From assembly GCA_900469615.1 (NCBI GenBank), contig UBYA01000022.1:89029-153028 (forward strand): a stretch of 64,000 nucleotides of DNA, read 5' to 3'. Each line of letters starts with the position of its first letter. The stretch's first letter is position 1. The translations under genes and the position numbers were made by a program. The notes below the pieces were generated by a model. The model searched no databases. It was given only the letters and a program-made list of their open reading frames with translations, and was not told the origin of the DNA. Below are positions 8,617 through 17,340 of this stretch, piece by piece. Origin of the DNA: Hyphomicrobiales bacterium (GTDB lineage: Bacteria > Pseudomonadota > Alphaproteobacteria > Rhizobiales > Rhizobiaceae).

Positions 8617-10101
8617 TTAGCTCGCAATGTCCAGTACCGATTGAAGCATCTCATTGACAGCGTTCAATATCTTCGTTCCAGCCTTGTAGGACTGCTCGAT
8701 ATCCATCATCAGCGTCAGTTCCTCGTCGAGATTGACGCCGGTCGCATTCGAATAGGCGCCCGAGGAGCGCGAGAGCGCCGCCGATGTATTTTCAGCCGCC
8801 GTCGTAGCCGTGCTGCGCTGCCCCTCGAGCCAGCCGATGGAACTCGATGCATAATCCATGAGGCTGGCGTTGGTATCCGAGCCGGCTGAAGCAGCGAAGC
8901 CCGTTTTGGCGTTCATTGCTGTGATGTAGGCGTCGAGCTGCGTGGAATAGCCGCTGTCGCCGCTGGTATTCACGACGTAGTTCGTGCCGTTGATGCCGCC
9001 GTCGCGCAGCAGGGTCGGGTTCGAAACGGCAGCGGAATTGACGGTGATGGAACCGGCAAGGCCCGTTATGACCGTCGCGCTGCCCGGCCCGGTGCCGTTG
9101 CTCCAGGTGGAGGCGCCCGAATAGGTGAACAGGCCGGCCGCCATGACCGGATTGCTTGGGTCCGTATTGTCCGTTTCCGCAAACGTCGTCACCAGGCCGC
9201 GCGCGATTTCGTCAAGCTGCTTCTGGTAGGTCGGCGCCACATCGTCGCGAACCTGCAATGCCGCCTGGAGGCTGCCCTGCGCGGTCGTGTTGGCGCCCTG
9301 GCCGGGGGTCAGCGCAACGCCGTCGATGTAAACGCTGTTTCCGGTATCGGCGGCCGTATAGGAATTCGTCGGCTGAAACGTCACCGTGCGCGGAATGGTT
9401 TCGAACAGGGTGGTGCCGCTCGTGGTGTAGAGCGCCATGTCGTTGTTGCCGCGCGTCACCGCGTTCACGCCGACAATCTGCGAGATCTGCGTCAGGATGG
9501 AATCGCGCTGATCGAGGGCATCGGCCAGAGCGTTCGACGTCGGGCCGGCGGTCGTCGTGGCCGACTTCACCGCATCGTTCGCCGTCTGGAACTGCTTCAA
9601 CAGGCTGTTCAGCGTATCGACATCGGAGCTGATCTGCTTGTCGGCATCGGTGCGGGCGCTCTGCACGGCCGTCGTGGCGTTGTTGAGTGCCGTCACGAGG
9701 CTTTGCGCGGCACTGATCGCGGACTGGGCAGCCGTCGTGCTCGACGGCGAGCCGGAGTAGGTCTGCATCGCCGTCTGGAACGCCGAAAGATAGGTCGCCG
9801 GCGAAATCTCGTTATCGTTGCCGCCGAGGGTTGCCGACTGAAGGTTGCTGTAGGCATTCAAAAGCAGCTGCTGCGCCGAATCCGACGACGAGGAGCTGAG
9901 ATAGGCCTTCTGCAACGCCGGTTCGCTGCTTCGCTCGATCTTTACAACCTGGGCGCCCGCCATGTCGGTGGTCAACACCGCCTGTCGACGCGAATAACTC
10001 GTGTTGCCGGCGTTTGCGATATTGTTCGATACGACACTGCTCTGCGTGCCGGTATTGTTGAATATCGCCTGCGCGTTATTGAGAGCTGTTGTGAGCGACA
10101 T
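8617..10101 (-). CDS. flgK: hook-filament junction protein FlgK (HAP1)
   Basis: FlgK is the first hook-associated protein that caps the hook and seats FlgL and the filament. The 494-residue protein starts with MSLTTALNNAQ, followed by VSNNIANAGNTSYSRRQ near residues 25-41, the classic D0 rod/hook motif. It ends with NLDEELTLMMDIEQSYKAGTKILN, also diagnostic. The upstream 83-codon ORF ends only 24 bp before this start, so flgK is placed as it would be behind an intact flgE. The gene itself looks intact. Confidence 0.94.
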   Translation of the reverse strand: MSLTTALNNAQAIFNNTGTQSSVVSNNIANAGNTSYSRRQAVLTTDMAGAQVVKIERSSEPALQKAYLSSSSSDSAQQLLLNAYSNLQSATLGGNDNEISPATYLSAFQTAMQTYSGSPSSTTAAQSAISAAQSLVTALNNATTAVQSARTDADKQISSDVDTLNSLLKQFQTANDAVKSATTTAGPTSNALADALDQRDSILTQISQIVGVNAVTRGNNDMALYTTSGTTLFETIPRTVTFQPTNSYTAADTGNSVYIDGVALTPGQGANTTAQGSLQAALQVRDDVAPTYQKQLDEIARGLVTTFAETDNTDPSNPVMAAGLFTYSGASTWSNGTGPGSATVITGLAGSITVNSAAVSNPTLLRDGGINGTNYVVNTSGDSGYSTQLDAYITAMNAKTGFAASAGSDTNASLMDYASSSIGWLEGQRSTATTAAENTSAALSRSSGAYSNATGVNLDEELTLMMDIEQSYKAGTKILNAVNEMLQSVLDIAS

Positions 10102-10125
10102 GACTGACTCGATACCCTATTCGTT

Positions 10126-10377
10126 TTAGCGCCGCAGAGTGGATGAAAGGCCGCCGGAGCAAGCCGAAGACGACCGTCTGCAAGTGTATTGGAAGACGAG
10201 AACACCGTTGCGCCGGATATGGGAAGCGATCACGGGAATCTGCGAAGCACCCTTTCCCGCCGGGATCGCATCATGGGCCGGCATCGCATCGGCGACGCGA
10301 TCGTACGGCGCGCCGAGGCAAATCGCCTGTGCGCTCGCATCCGCAAATCCGGTCTCCATGCTGCCGAAATTCCTCAT
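10126..10377 (-). pseudogene. 83-codon ORF in the flgE position, apparent degenerate flgE remnant
   Basis: This ORF sits between rem and flgK, exactly where rhizobia encode the hook protein FlgE (about 400 residues). Residues 4-21 read FGSMETG, then AQA and L at the spacing expected of a FlgE N-terminus (FGTMKTG...AQA..L). From remembered family consensus about 10 of the first 21 residues match without a gap. After about residue 30 similarity ends, and the rest has no FlgE features; no FlgE C-terminus is visible before flgK. A GAGG seven bases before the ATG could still allow translation. The best reading is a decayed or deleted flgE, but a short protein with a new role cannot be excluded. 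Confidence 0.5.
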
Positions 10378-10578
10378 CTGGAATCCTCGTTATCCTTCAT
10401 ACGACTGAGAGTAGGTGGCGGGCCTTGCGTGAAGCTGTCTGAGAGGACGAAAAGCCGATCATCGTAAAAAGGCCATTCGGCAATCGCCGCTTTGCAGCTC
10501 CGGATTACGCATTGCCGGGAGGAAGCGTAAGAAACGACCTACGTTCCACGACAATCCCGAAGCGGCATGACGCAAGCG

Positions 10579-10614
10579 AAAAGGCCCGGGAATCATGTGA
10601 TTCCCGGGCCTTTT
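10579..10614 (-). terminator. intrinsic terminator after rem
   Basis: A perfect 17-bp inverted repeat (arms 10579-10595 and 10598-10614) with a two-base gap contains GGCCCGGGAATCA and its complement, flanked by A-tract and T-tract ends. It lies 36 bp beyond the rem stop and upstream of the flgE-position ORF. Because A/T runs flank both arms it could act in both directions. It separates rem from the flgK operon. Confidence 0.85.
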
Positions 10615-10650
10615 GCTGAATTCGGCATCCTGGCTGCGCGCTCGGGGCTA

Positions 10651-11322
10651 TCAGCTCCAGTCGATGCAGTAGCCGAGGAACCGCTTGGAATCGACCGGAT
10701 CGAAACCGAGCTTCTTGCGCAGCTTCTTGCGCAGCTTCGAGATATGGCTTTCAACCACGTTTTCTTCGACTTCCTCGTCGAAGATGCCGTAGATGGCGTT
10801 GAAGATCTGCGTCTTCGTTACCCGGCGGCCGCGGTTGGCGATCAAGTATTCGAGAATGCGGCGCTCGCGGCGCGGCAATGCGAAGACCGATCCGTTGACT
10901 TCCGGATCGCGGCCATCCGCGAAGACGCGAATCGGGCCGATATCGGTATAGTTGCTGATCGCCTTCAGCCGGCGGCGGATCGCCGCGGCCCTGGCCAGGA
11001 TTTCGCGGGGATGCACCGGCTTGCGCACGACATCGTCCACGCCGCAATCGAAAAGTGCAAGGGTGGCTTCCAGCGAGGGTTGATCGCTGACCGCGATGAC
11101 AGGTGCTGCCGTGCGATCACGAATCGCTCTCGGCAGCTCGTGCACATGCTGCCCCTGTCCGATGAGGAAGGCTTCAACAGCAGCAATATCGCCCTCTGCC
11201 GCCGTCGTAACCCATTCGCCGAACTCGCGTGGATCGAATCCCGTGGAAGGGATGCCCTCGCGTCCAAACAGTGATGTATATCCGTCCTTAACGAGCTCTC
11301 GCTCATCAACCACTACGATCAT
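10651..11322 (-). CDS. rem: motility regulator Rem (orphan OmpR-type response regulator)
   Basis: Rem activates flagellar and flagellin genes in Sinorhizobium meliloti and is itself under VisNR control. The 223-residue product has a receiver-like N-terminal half and a winged-helix C-terminal half (RRERRILEYLIANRGRRVTK near residues 152-171, then VESHISKLRKKLRKK). The receiver keeps the late Lys (VRKPVHP near 121) but the strand that normally ends with the phospho-acceptor Asp reads AAVEAFLIG, without an obvious acceptor. Activity by phosphorylation is therefore doubtful. It is monocistronic: terminator downstream, 280-bp gap upstream. Confidence 0.9.
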   Translation of the reverse strand: MIVVVDERELVKDGYTSLFGREGIPSTGFDPREFGEWVTTAAEGDIAAVEAFLIGQGQHVHELPRAIRDRTAAPVIAVSDQPSLEATLALFDCGVDDVVRKPVHPREILARAAAIRRRLKAISNYTDIGPIRVFADGRDPEVNGSVFALPRRERRILEYLIANRGRRVTKTQIFNAIYGIFDEEVEENVVESHISKLRKKLRKKLGFDPVDSKRFLGYCIDWS

Positions 11323-11602
11323 TCGTCCGCCTCCGAATCAGTGTGGTGTTTCGATGACCTATGGGTACGAATCGGGCGAATCACGAACAACTGTCGGAAA
11401 TGAGTGGCAGAAATTAATAATTGATTAACTTTAGAGGCGCGATTTGCACTAGATGTAGTAGGTCCCTTGCATTTTACACCGATAAAAAAGTCGTTGGTTA
11501 GCGTGTTCTTAACATCCCCATTTTGGGCATATCGATGGCAGTCAACCGCCTTGCTTGAGTTAGCGGCGGCTAACGGGAGGCGAGATACAACCTATAGGTT
11601 GT
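11323..11602 (-). promoter_or_regulatory. rem upstream region
   Basis: This 280-bp gene-free stretch should contain the rem promoter. It is clearly richer in A and T than its surroundings between about 11400 and 11480 (for example AATTAATAATTGATTAA), which fits a promoter or regulator-binding area. VisNR control is expected from Sinorhizobium. No precise -35/-10 pair is claimed. Confidence 0.45.
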
Positions 11603-12235
11603 TCAATTCCGGCAAAATGTCGCTGCGTTGGGCGTCCATTTTCCGTAGCCGGTGGCAACCAGATTGGCGATGACACGGCAGACATAGACCTTCTGGGCGG
11701 GGTCGTTGTTCGGGCCGGCATGGTATCGGGCTACCGCCATCGTCCAGGTTTCATGCCTGTCGTGCAGATTGCGGAGGAACTTCGCGGCATATTCGACATT
11801 GCTGCGCGGATCGAACATTGCGGCGACGGACGTAAAATTCTCACCGTGAAAATACTGATTGATCTGCATGCAGCCGACATCGATCAGCTTGGCGCCGTTC
11901 TGCCGGGCCGCGGCGAATACCTGCAGGGCCGCGGTTTCCGACGGCGGAAAGATCGGCCGGCCCTCGACATTGAGGGCGTAGGGATAGAGCGATCCCTTGC
12001 GGCCCGTTTCCGTTAATCCGACCGAGTAGAGTATCCCCTCCGGTATCCCATATTTCGCGGCAGCGGACTGGATTTCGCGTTCGCAAAGACCCGCGGCGCC
12101 ATTGTCCGGGGGAGCCGGATTTCCCGAGGCATCGGCCTCAGAGATAAACCGCGCCAGAGCGAGAACGCTGAACGCCACCAGCAGCGCCGTCTTCAACACC
12201 GCGCTCACCCGAACTGCGATTGCCGTCGTTTCCAT
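11603..12235 (-). CDS. periplasmic lytic transglycosylase (SLT fold)
   Basis: This enzyme would cleave peptidoglycan between MurNAc and GlcNAc. After a signal-like hydrophobic segment (residues 14-30) the SLT signature follows: GIPEGILYSVGLTETGR with the likely catalytic Glu, then GCMQINQYFH near residues 120-130 and AVARYHAGPNN near 167-177. The ATG at 12235 gives 210 residues; an ATG at 12277 adds 14. Either start lies inside the 3' end of fliK, an overlap of about 100 bp in another frame. Its place among motility genes and the lack of a muramidase domain in FlgJ suggest that it opens the wall for the flagellar rod. Confidence 0.85.
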   Translation of the reverse strand: METTAIAVRVSAVLKTALLVAFSVLALARFISEADASGNPAPPDNGAAGLCEREIQSAAAKYGIPEGILYSVGLTETGRKGSLYPYALNVEGRPIFPPSETAALQVFAAARQNGAKLIDVGCMQINQYFHGENFTSVAAMFDPRSNVEYAAKFLRNLHDRHETWTMAVARYHAGPNNDPAQKVYVCRVIANLVATGYGKWTPNAATFCRN

Positions 12236-13730
12236 TTGCCTGCTGTCCCGAATAGTTCTGGCCTCTGGGACGCGCATCGCCCCCCTGTCCCTGATTCAGC
12301 AGGGATTGCTGCTGCTGATTCGAGCCGGAGCGGCTGCTGTCCGGCTGCTGGTCCGCGTTCGAGGCCAGGCTAACGGTGATGTTGTCCACCTGATAGCCTT
12401 GCGCCCGCAGCGCGTCGATCATGCGGCTCTGATCGGCGTGAAGCTGCCTGTAGGCCTCGCCCGTCTGAACCTTGAGGTCGACGCTCAGCTGGTCTCCGGA
12501 GAGCCGCATGGTGGCGGTGACGTCGCCGAGATTGTCCGGGCGCAGCTGGATCTTGAGCGTGTTGACGACCTTGCCCGCGCCCGCCGCGCTGGCGGCATTG
12601 GAAAGTGCCGAGCCCGGCTGCATTGCAGCCGACCATTCGCGGTCGCCGGACAAAGCTCCGGCAACAAGCGCCGAGTTAGTTGCAAGGCCCAGATAGCGGC
12701 GGGAGTCCAGCACGGTGATGCCTTGCAAATCGCCGCCCGTGGAAGCTCCGGCCTTGACGTCGGCCGCATCATCGCCACTCTTGCTGATCGACAGATCGAG
12801 CGCGCCGCCACGGCCGTCCGCCCGCGTCAGGCGGAAAGTCTGCGCCGTGTCCGTCCCTTTGGCATCGCCCGGAACCGCCGATGCTGCGTCGGACGCATCC
12901 CCGGTCAGTGCCGCGTTGGCGAGCGCCGCTCCCGGAACCTTTGCATCGTCGGCACCCTTGCCCGGCTGGGCCGAGCCCATCTGCGCCGCAGCGGCGGATT
13001 GGGGAACGTTCAGCAGCGACAGGGTATCCGAGATCGTATTGGCCGCCTGACCGCCTTGCGTCTGCGGCGACTTACCATCATCCGCAGACTGCGCATCCTT
13101 CCCGCCTTTCGCGGCAGCGGTCTTCCCGTCGCCTTTCACCGGCGCTGCCTGACCGTCCGATGTTGCGACATCGGCCAGTTGCTGCGCCATCTCGGCAAGC
13201 TGATCGAGCGCGCTCGATTGCGCCGGCACCTTGCCGTCATCGGCAGCCGGCATGGCCGGATCGGCAGATGAGGCGGGCTGATCGCCGTCAACCGAGGCCT
13301 TGCCGCCTTCGGCAGCGGCCGAGGCTGCCTTCTGCAACTCTATCAGCGATTTCGAGAGCGCGGCAGCGCCACCCCCCTGAGAAGGTTTTGCGCCCTTCTG
13401 CAAGCCGGCGAGGCTGGCAAGACTGGCCCCGGACGTGTCGATCATTCCAGCTCCTGCATTGGCACTGTCATCAACGGCAGGAGCCGGCGCCGCGGAATTG
13501 CCCGCGGCTGTCCTTGCCGAGCCCGCATCGCCATTGGCGCTTGCGCCCGCAGCCGCCCCGGCCTGACCGGCATTCGGGCCGGAGGACCTGCGTCCATTGC
13601 CGAGCGAGCTGGTCAGCGCATCGATAAAGCCCTTGCCGTCGTCCTGCTTCGAGGAGCGCGCACCTTTGGCGGCGGCAAGAATATCCGCCCCCGATGAGGC
13701 GCCGGACACACCGATGTCGTTCATGATCAA
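12138..13730 (-). CDS. fliK: hook-length control protein FliK (MotD of older rhizobial literature)
   Basis: FliK measures hook length and switches export specificity from hook to filament substrates through FlhB. The 530-residue product has a long Ala/Gly/Ser/Asp-rich N-terminal region of low complexity and a conserved C-terminal domain near residues 395-470 (LKIQLRPDNLGDVTATMRL, then DQSRMIDALRAQGYQV). The tail is rich in Gln, Ser and Gly. Its start overlaps the motC stop by four bases. Since the hook gene is missing next door, intact fliK argues that a hook is still made from another locus. Confidence 0.9.
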   Translation of the reverse strand: MIMNDIGVSGASSGADILAAAKGARSSKQDDGKGFIDALTSSLGNGRRSSGPNAGQAGAAAGASANGDAGSARTAAGNSAAPAPAVDDSANAGAGMIDTSGASLASLAGLQKGAKPSQGGGAAALSKSLIELQKAASAAAEGGKASVDGDQPASSADPAMPAADDGKVPAQSSALDQLAEMAQQLADVATSDGQAAPVKGDGKTAAAKGGKDAQSADDGKSPQTQGGQAANTISDTLSLLNVPQSAAAAQMGSAQPGKGADDAKVPGAALANAALTGDASDAASAVPGDAKGTDTAQTFRLTRADGRGGALDLSISKSGDDAADVKAGASTGGDLQGITVLDSRRYLGLATNSALVAGALSGDREWSAAMQPGSALSNAASAAGAGKVVNTLKIQLRPDNLGDVTATMRLSGDQLSVDLKVQTGEAYRQLHADQSRMIDALRAQGYQVDNITVSLASNADQQPDSSRSGSNQQQQSLLNQGQGGDARPRGQNYSGQQANGNDGNRSSGERGVEDGAAGGVQRSRSGAVYL

Positions 13731-15031
13731 TGACTTTCCTGCTTCAACAGGCCGTCGATGGCATCCAGCTTCGAACGGCTCGTCGTGACGAATGCGTTGA
13801 ATGAAGAGTCGGCCTCCTGCCGCCCTCCCTCCGGGGCGGGAGCCGCGTCTGCCGGGGCTCCCTGCTCAACACCCGCCGTGCCGGGAGATTGGCCTCCCGC
13901 CTGATTCGTCACAGCAGCATCGTGTTCAGTATTCTGTTGGTTGGAAAGGGTAGGAACACTGCCTTGCCCGAGGCTTGCAGCGTCCGGCGTGCGCATGATC
14001 TCCTGCGCCACCGCCTTTGCGGCATCGCGCAGCGCCCGGTCACGCGTGTTCAATTCTCCCGCCGGCATCTGGTCGACATCGCTGATCGCCGACTTCAGCT
14101 CGGGCGTCGATATGGCCGCCACGCCGCCATAGAAGTTCGCCAATGCGCCGAAGGCATCGCCGCCGCCGACGGAGATCGCCTGGGCACGGCTCGCCGCCAG
14201 CGTGGCAAGATCGGACTTGCCGGCGATCGCGGCGCGGCGCGCCATGCGCAGATAGATTTCCCGCTGCCTGGGCGGGTCCATGAAGGACAGGGTGTCGATA
14301 ATATCCTGCTGCTTGATATCGGAATCATGGTCGACCACGAGCTGCACGAAAAGATCGGCGAACTGGCTGGCATAGGGCGAATGCAGGAAGCGCCTCGTGT
14401 AGCGCTGCGCATAATCGAGCCCCATCGGCACCATTCCCGCATCGGCGCACAAGGCAAGCGAACGGCGCAGCGCCGATTCCTCGACGATGGTCCCGGGCGC
14501 CATCAGACGAGCCCAGTCGTAGAGCTTCAAGGCCGCCTTGGGGTTCTTGCCGGACATGACGTTGCCGGCAACCAGAGAGAGATAGGGGCCGATCGGCTTG
14601 TCGCGATATTCCCTGGCAATGTCGGCAAGCGTGTTGACGACCAGCAGTCCCTTGCCGTTCAGGTACTTCCTGAGCACATCGGCAACGCGATTGTCGAAAT
14701 TGCCGTTGACGTCACGCGACATAAGATATTCGAGTGTCTCGGGATTGCCCCCGCTCATGGCATAGATCAGCGCCGCATCGACGTTGCGCCCGTCCTCGAA
14801 CACGGATTTATCCGCATTGCGCAGGCGGTCGTCGATGGTCGCAAGCAGGAAACGCTGCATCTCCCCGGCGGAGCTGTCGCCTGCCACCATGGAATCCTGG
14901 ACGAATTCGAGCGAGCGCAGCATCTTGTAGAGCGGCAGGTTGTCCTGCCCCTCGGCACTCGCGGCCCCCGGCACCAGAATGCCGAAGGTCAGCGTGAGCG
15001 CAAGGTGATGACGACGCTGTTTGCGCACCAT
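13727..15031 (-). CDS. motC: periplasmic motor protein MotC
   Basis: MotC is a rhizobial periplasmic protein that binds the MotB periplasmic domain and is needed for torque generation. The 434-residue product starts with a signal sequence of about 26 residues (HHLALTLTFGILVPGAASAEG). The mature part is helical and includes SLEFVQDSMVAGDSSAGEMQ, typical of MotC. The C-terminal third is low in complexity (Gln, Gly, Ala, Pro). It lies three bases after motB and overlaps fliK by four, so motB, motC and fliK form one operon. Its chaperone motE is at 29186-29725. Confidence 0.92.
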   Translation of the reverse strand: MVRKQRRHHLALTLTFGILVPGAASAEGQDNLPLYKMLRSLEFVQDSMVAGDSSAGEMQRFLLATIDDRLRNADKSVFEDGRNVDAALIYAMSGGNPETLEYLMSRDVNGNFDNRVADVLRKYLNGKGLLVVNTLADIAREYRDKPIGPYLSLVAGNVMSGKNPKAALKLYDWARLMAPGTIVEESALRRSLALCADAGMVPMGLDYAQRYTRRFLHSPYASQFADLFVQLVVDHDSDIKQQDIIDTLSFMDPPRQREIYLRMARRAAIAGKSDLATLAASRAQAISVGGGDAFGALANFYGGVAAISTPELKSAISDVDQMPAGELNTRDRALRDAAKAVAQEIMRTPDAASLGQGSVPTLSNQQNTEHDAAVTNQAGGQSPGTAGVEQGAPADAAPAPEGGRQEADSSFNAFVTTSRSKLDAIDGLLKQESH

Positions 15032-15034
15032 GAA

Positions 15035-16462
15035 CTATCCCTGCCTGCCTTGGCCGGACTTGCCCTTGCCCGAGGCGGGCTTGGCGGGAGCCTGGCTGCC
15101 CGCAGGGTCCGCCGCGGCCTGGTTCGAGGGGTTCGCAATCAGAATCTCGATGCGGCGATTGGCATCGTTGAAGGGATCGTCGGGCAATTTCAGACGCCGG
15201 TCCGCGAAGCCGGAAACCTGAACCACCCGCTTCTCGTCCAGCCCGCCGCTGGTCAGCATGTAATAGGCGCTCTGGGCGCGATCGAGCGAAAGGCGCCAGT
15301 TGTCGTTGCGTCCGTCGACCATGTAGGGGCGCCCGTCGGTGTGACCGCGGATCAGGATCGATCCCTTGCGCGCGGCGAGCAGCTTGCCGATCTTCTCCAT
15401 CGCCAACACCATCTCGCGGCGCGGAACCGCCGACCCGATATTGAACATCGGGTCGTTGCTTTGGTCGGAAATCGTCACCAGCACGCCGCCTTCGGCCGCA
15501 GTGACCTGCAGCCCCTCGGCCAGCTGGCCGGCAACGCCTTTGATTTCCGCCTGGATAGCCTGCTGCAAATCCTTTGCCTGCTGCTGCTCGGCCTTCGTCG
15601 GGGCGGCGTCCCTGCCCTGCGGCAATGCGGCATTGTCCTCGGGCGCCGATGCATCGCTCTGCCCGGAGGCCCCGGCAGGCTGCTGGGACTGCGTCTGCTT
15701 TCCCTGTGCCTTGCCGGCAGCCTGCTTCTGCTCGCTCGCCGTCGACTGCTGTTCCGGCGTCACCGGCTGATCGGCAGGCTGTCCCGTGTCGGCAGCCGTT
15801 GCCTTCGACAAAGCGACGACTTCGCCCTTGGGCGACTGATCCGACTTGGCGGACTGTTCCTCGTCCGCCTTCTTCGAGGCGCTGGAAACCTGAACCTGCT
15901 TCGTCCAGAAATCCGGATCGAAAGGATCGCGATAGGCTTGGCCGCCGTCCGCGCCGGTTGCCGGACCCGACTGGGCGGCACCGCCATCGCCCTTGGCGCT
16001 GACATTGGCCTGCTGGCCGACTTCCTGCGCGATCTCGGCAAGAACCGAATAGGGATTCTCGAAGAAATCGGCTTCGGAGTAGTTCGTCTGATCGCCTGAT
16101 GTCGATGTCAGGTCCTCGCCGGTCTTGGCCGACTTGCCGTCGCTCGGCTTGTCCTGCGGCTTGTCCGACTTCTGCTGGTTCTTTTCGCCCTGGGCCTGAT
16201 CGACAGGCTTCTTGAGACCCTTCTCCGTCGGCTTTTCGTCAGCGAGCTTGATCGGGTTGAAATAGGACGCGACGGAAGCCTTCGTCTCCTCGTTGGCGGC
16301 GTTCACCAGCCACATCACCAGGAAGAAGGCCATCATGGCCGTCATGAAGTCGGCATAGGCGATCTTCCATGCGCCGCCGTGACCGCCTTCGTGGTCGCCG
16401 CCGCCATGGCGCTTGACGATGATGATCTCGTGCTTGCCGTGATTTTGATCGCCGTCGCTCAT
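15035..16462 (-). CDS. motB: stator protein MotB
   Basis: MotB anchors the MotA/MotB proton channel to peptidoglycan. A single membrane helix near residues 36-54 (YADFMTAMMAFFLVMWLV) carries Asp38, the expected proton-binding residue. The C-terminal OmpA-like domain near residues 320-440 includes ILIRGHTDGRPY and LSLDRAQSAYYML. Between them lies a very long Gln/Ala/Lys/Ser-rich linker of roughly 230 residues, making the protein 475 residues long against about 300 in enterics. motA is not adjacent but at 36521. The start overlaps the upstream FliH-like gene by four bases. Confidence 0.95.
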   Translation of the reverse strand: MSDGDQNHGKHEIIIVKRHGGGDHEGGHGGAWKIAYADFMTAMMAFFLVMWLVNAANEETKASVASYFNPIKLADEKPTEKGLKKPVDQAQGEKNQQKSDKPQDKPSDGKSAKTGEDLTSTSGDQTNYSEADFFENPYSVLAEIAQEVGQQANVSAKGDGGAAQSGPATGADGGQAYRDPFDPDFWTKQVQVSSASKKADEEQSAKSDQSPKGEVVALSKATAADTGQPADQPVTPEQQSTASEQKQAAGKAQGKQTQSQQPAGASGQSDASAPEDNAALPQGRDAAPTKAEQQQAKDLQQAIQAEIKGVAGQLAEGLQVTAAEGGVLVTISDQSNDPMFNIGSAVPRREMVLAMEKIGKLLAARKGSILIRGHTDGRPYMVDGRNDNWRLSLDRAQSAYYMLTSGGLDEKRVVQVSGFADRRLKLPDDPFNDANRRIEILIANPSNQAAADPAGSQAPAKPASGKGKSGQGRQG

Positions 16463-17094
16463 TTCAGAATCTCTTTCAGACCAGCGGCCCAGGCCGACAT
16501 CCGGGTCACGAGCACGCTCTCGCCGATCGTCACGGTGAGATCGACATCCGGCGCCTCGACATGGCGCAGCAGAGAGCCGTCATCGCCGAGATGCGTGCGA
16601 AGAGCCTCGAAAAGATCGTGGGGACCGCTGACCGAAATCGTCCCGGCGCTGCCGTCGAGAATTGCGGCTCTGACCAGCTCGGCGAGTTCGGCGACGGCCT
16701 TGGCGGTCAGAGTCCCGGTCATGACCGGCGCGAGGATGGCGGCCGTGTCGGCGCTGATCGCCTGCCCCAGCAAGGTGGCGATGCGCGTCATGTCGGCCGC
16801 GATTTTCTCCGCTGCCTGCTCCTCGTAGCGTGCCCGCAACGCATCCATCTCGGCGCGGAACGATTCGGCCATGGCATCGAGTTCGGCCTGGTGCTTCTGC
16901 GACAATTCCAGGGTTGCCGCCTCATGCCCTTCCGCATAGGCGGCCCGACGCTCGGCCTCGACATCGACGGGCGGCTCTGCCGGACTTTCGAGGAATTCCC
17001 CCGGCTCGGCGAACGCCATGTCCTCGACATGAGGGGGCGGCGGAGCCTGTTCGGCGCTGAAATCCTTGAGATATCGGGACAATGCCAGGCTCAC
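16459..17094 (-). CDS. FliH-like export ATPase regulator
   Basis: The 211-residue product has the architecture of FliH/YscL proteins: a Pro-rich variable N-terminus, a long charged helix near residues 45-105 (AEGHEAATLELSQKHQAELDA) and a C-terminal globular domain. FliH binds the FliI ATPase and the C ring. No other fliH is visible next to fliI or fliF, and the motB-adjacent position is usual for rhizobia. Assignment rests on shape and context, as the sequence is divergent. Confidence 0.7.
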   Translation of the reverse strand: MSLALSRYLKDFSAEQAPPPPHVEDMAFAEPGEFLESPAEPPVDVEAERRAAYAEGHEAATLELSQKHQAELDAMAESFRAEMDALRARYEEQAAEKIAADMTRIATLLGQAISADTAAILAPVMTGTLTAKAVAELAELVRAAILDGSAGTISVSGPHDLFEALRTHLGDDGSLLRHVEAPDVDLTVTIGESVLVTRMSAWAAGLKEILK

Positions 17095-17340
17095 GCGCGC
17101 ATCCCCCCGTTCACGCCTGCAAGGCGCTGCGAGCCGATGCCGCCAAGGGGCCGATCCATTCCCATTCTCAAAACGTCGATCATCACGCTTCCGGTTTCCG
17201 TCCTCTGGCTACGCCTTCCGGAAATGACTGACGTCACCGGCACATTGCGCAACCATGCCACTGCGAAGGACCGTAGGCAGTCAAACTTGTGCGAGGATGA
17301 ATGCGGCGGCTCGGCCGATCGGGCCGCACCGCCGAAACCA

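Noticed and set aside
13889..16099. 736-codon plus-strand open frame
   Set aside because: Antisense to motC and motB, which have clear motifs and operon overlaps.
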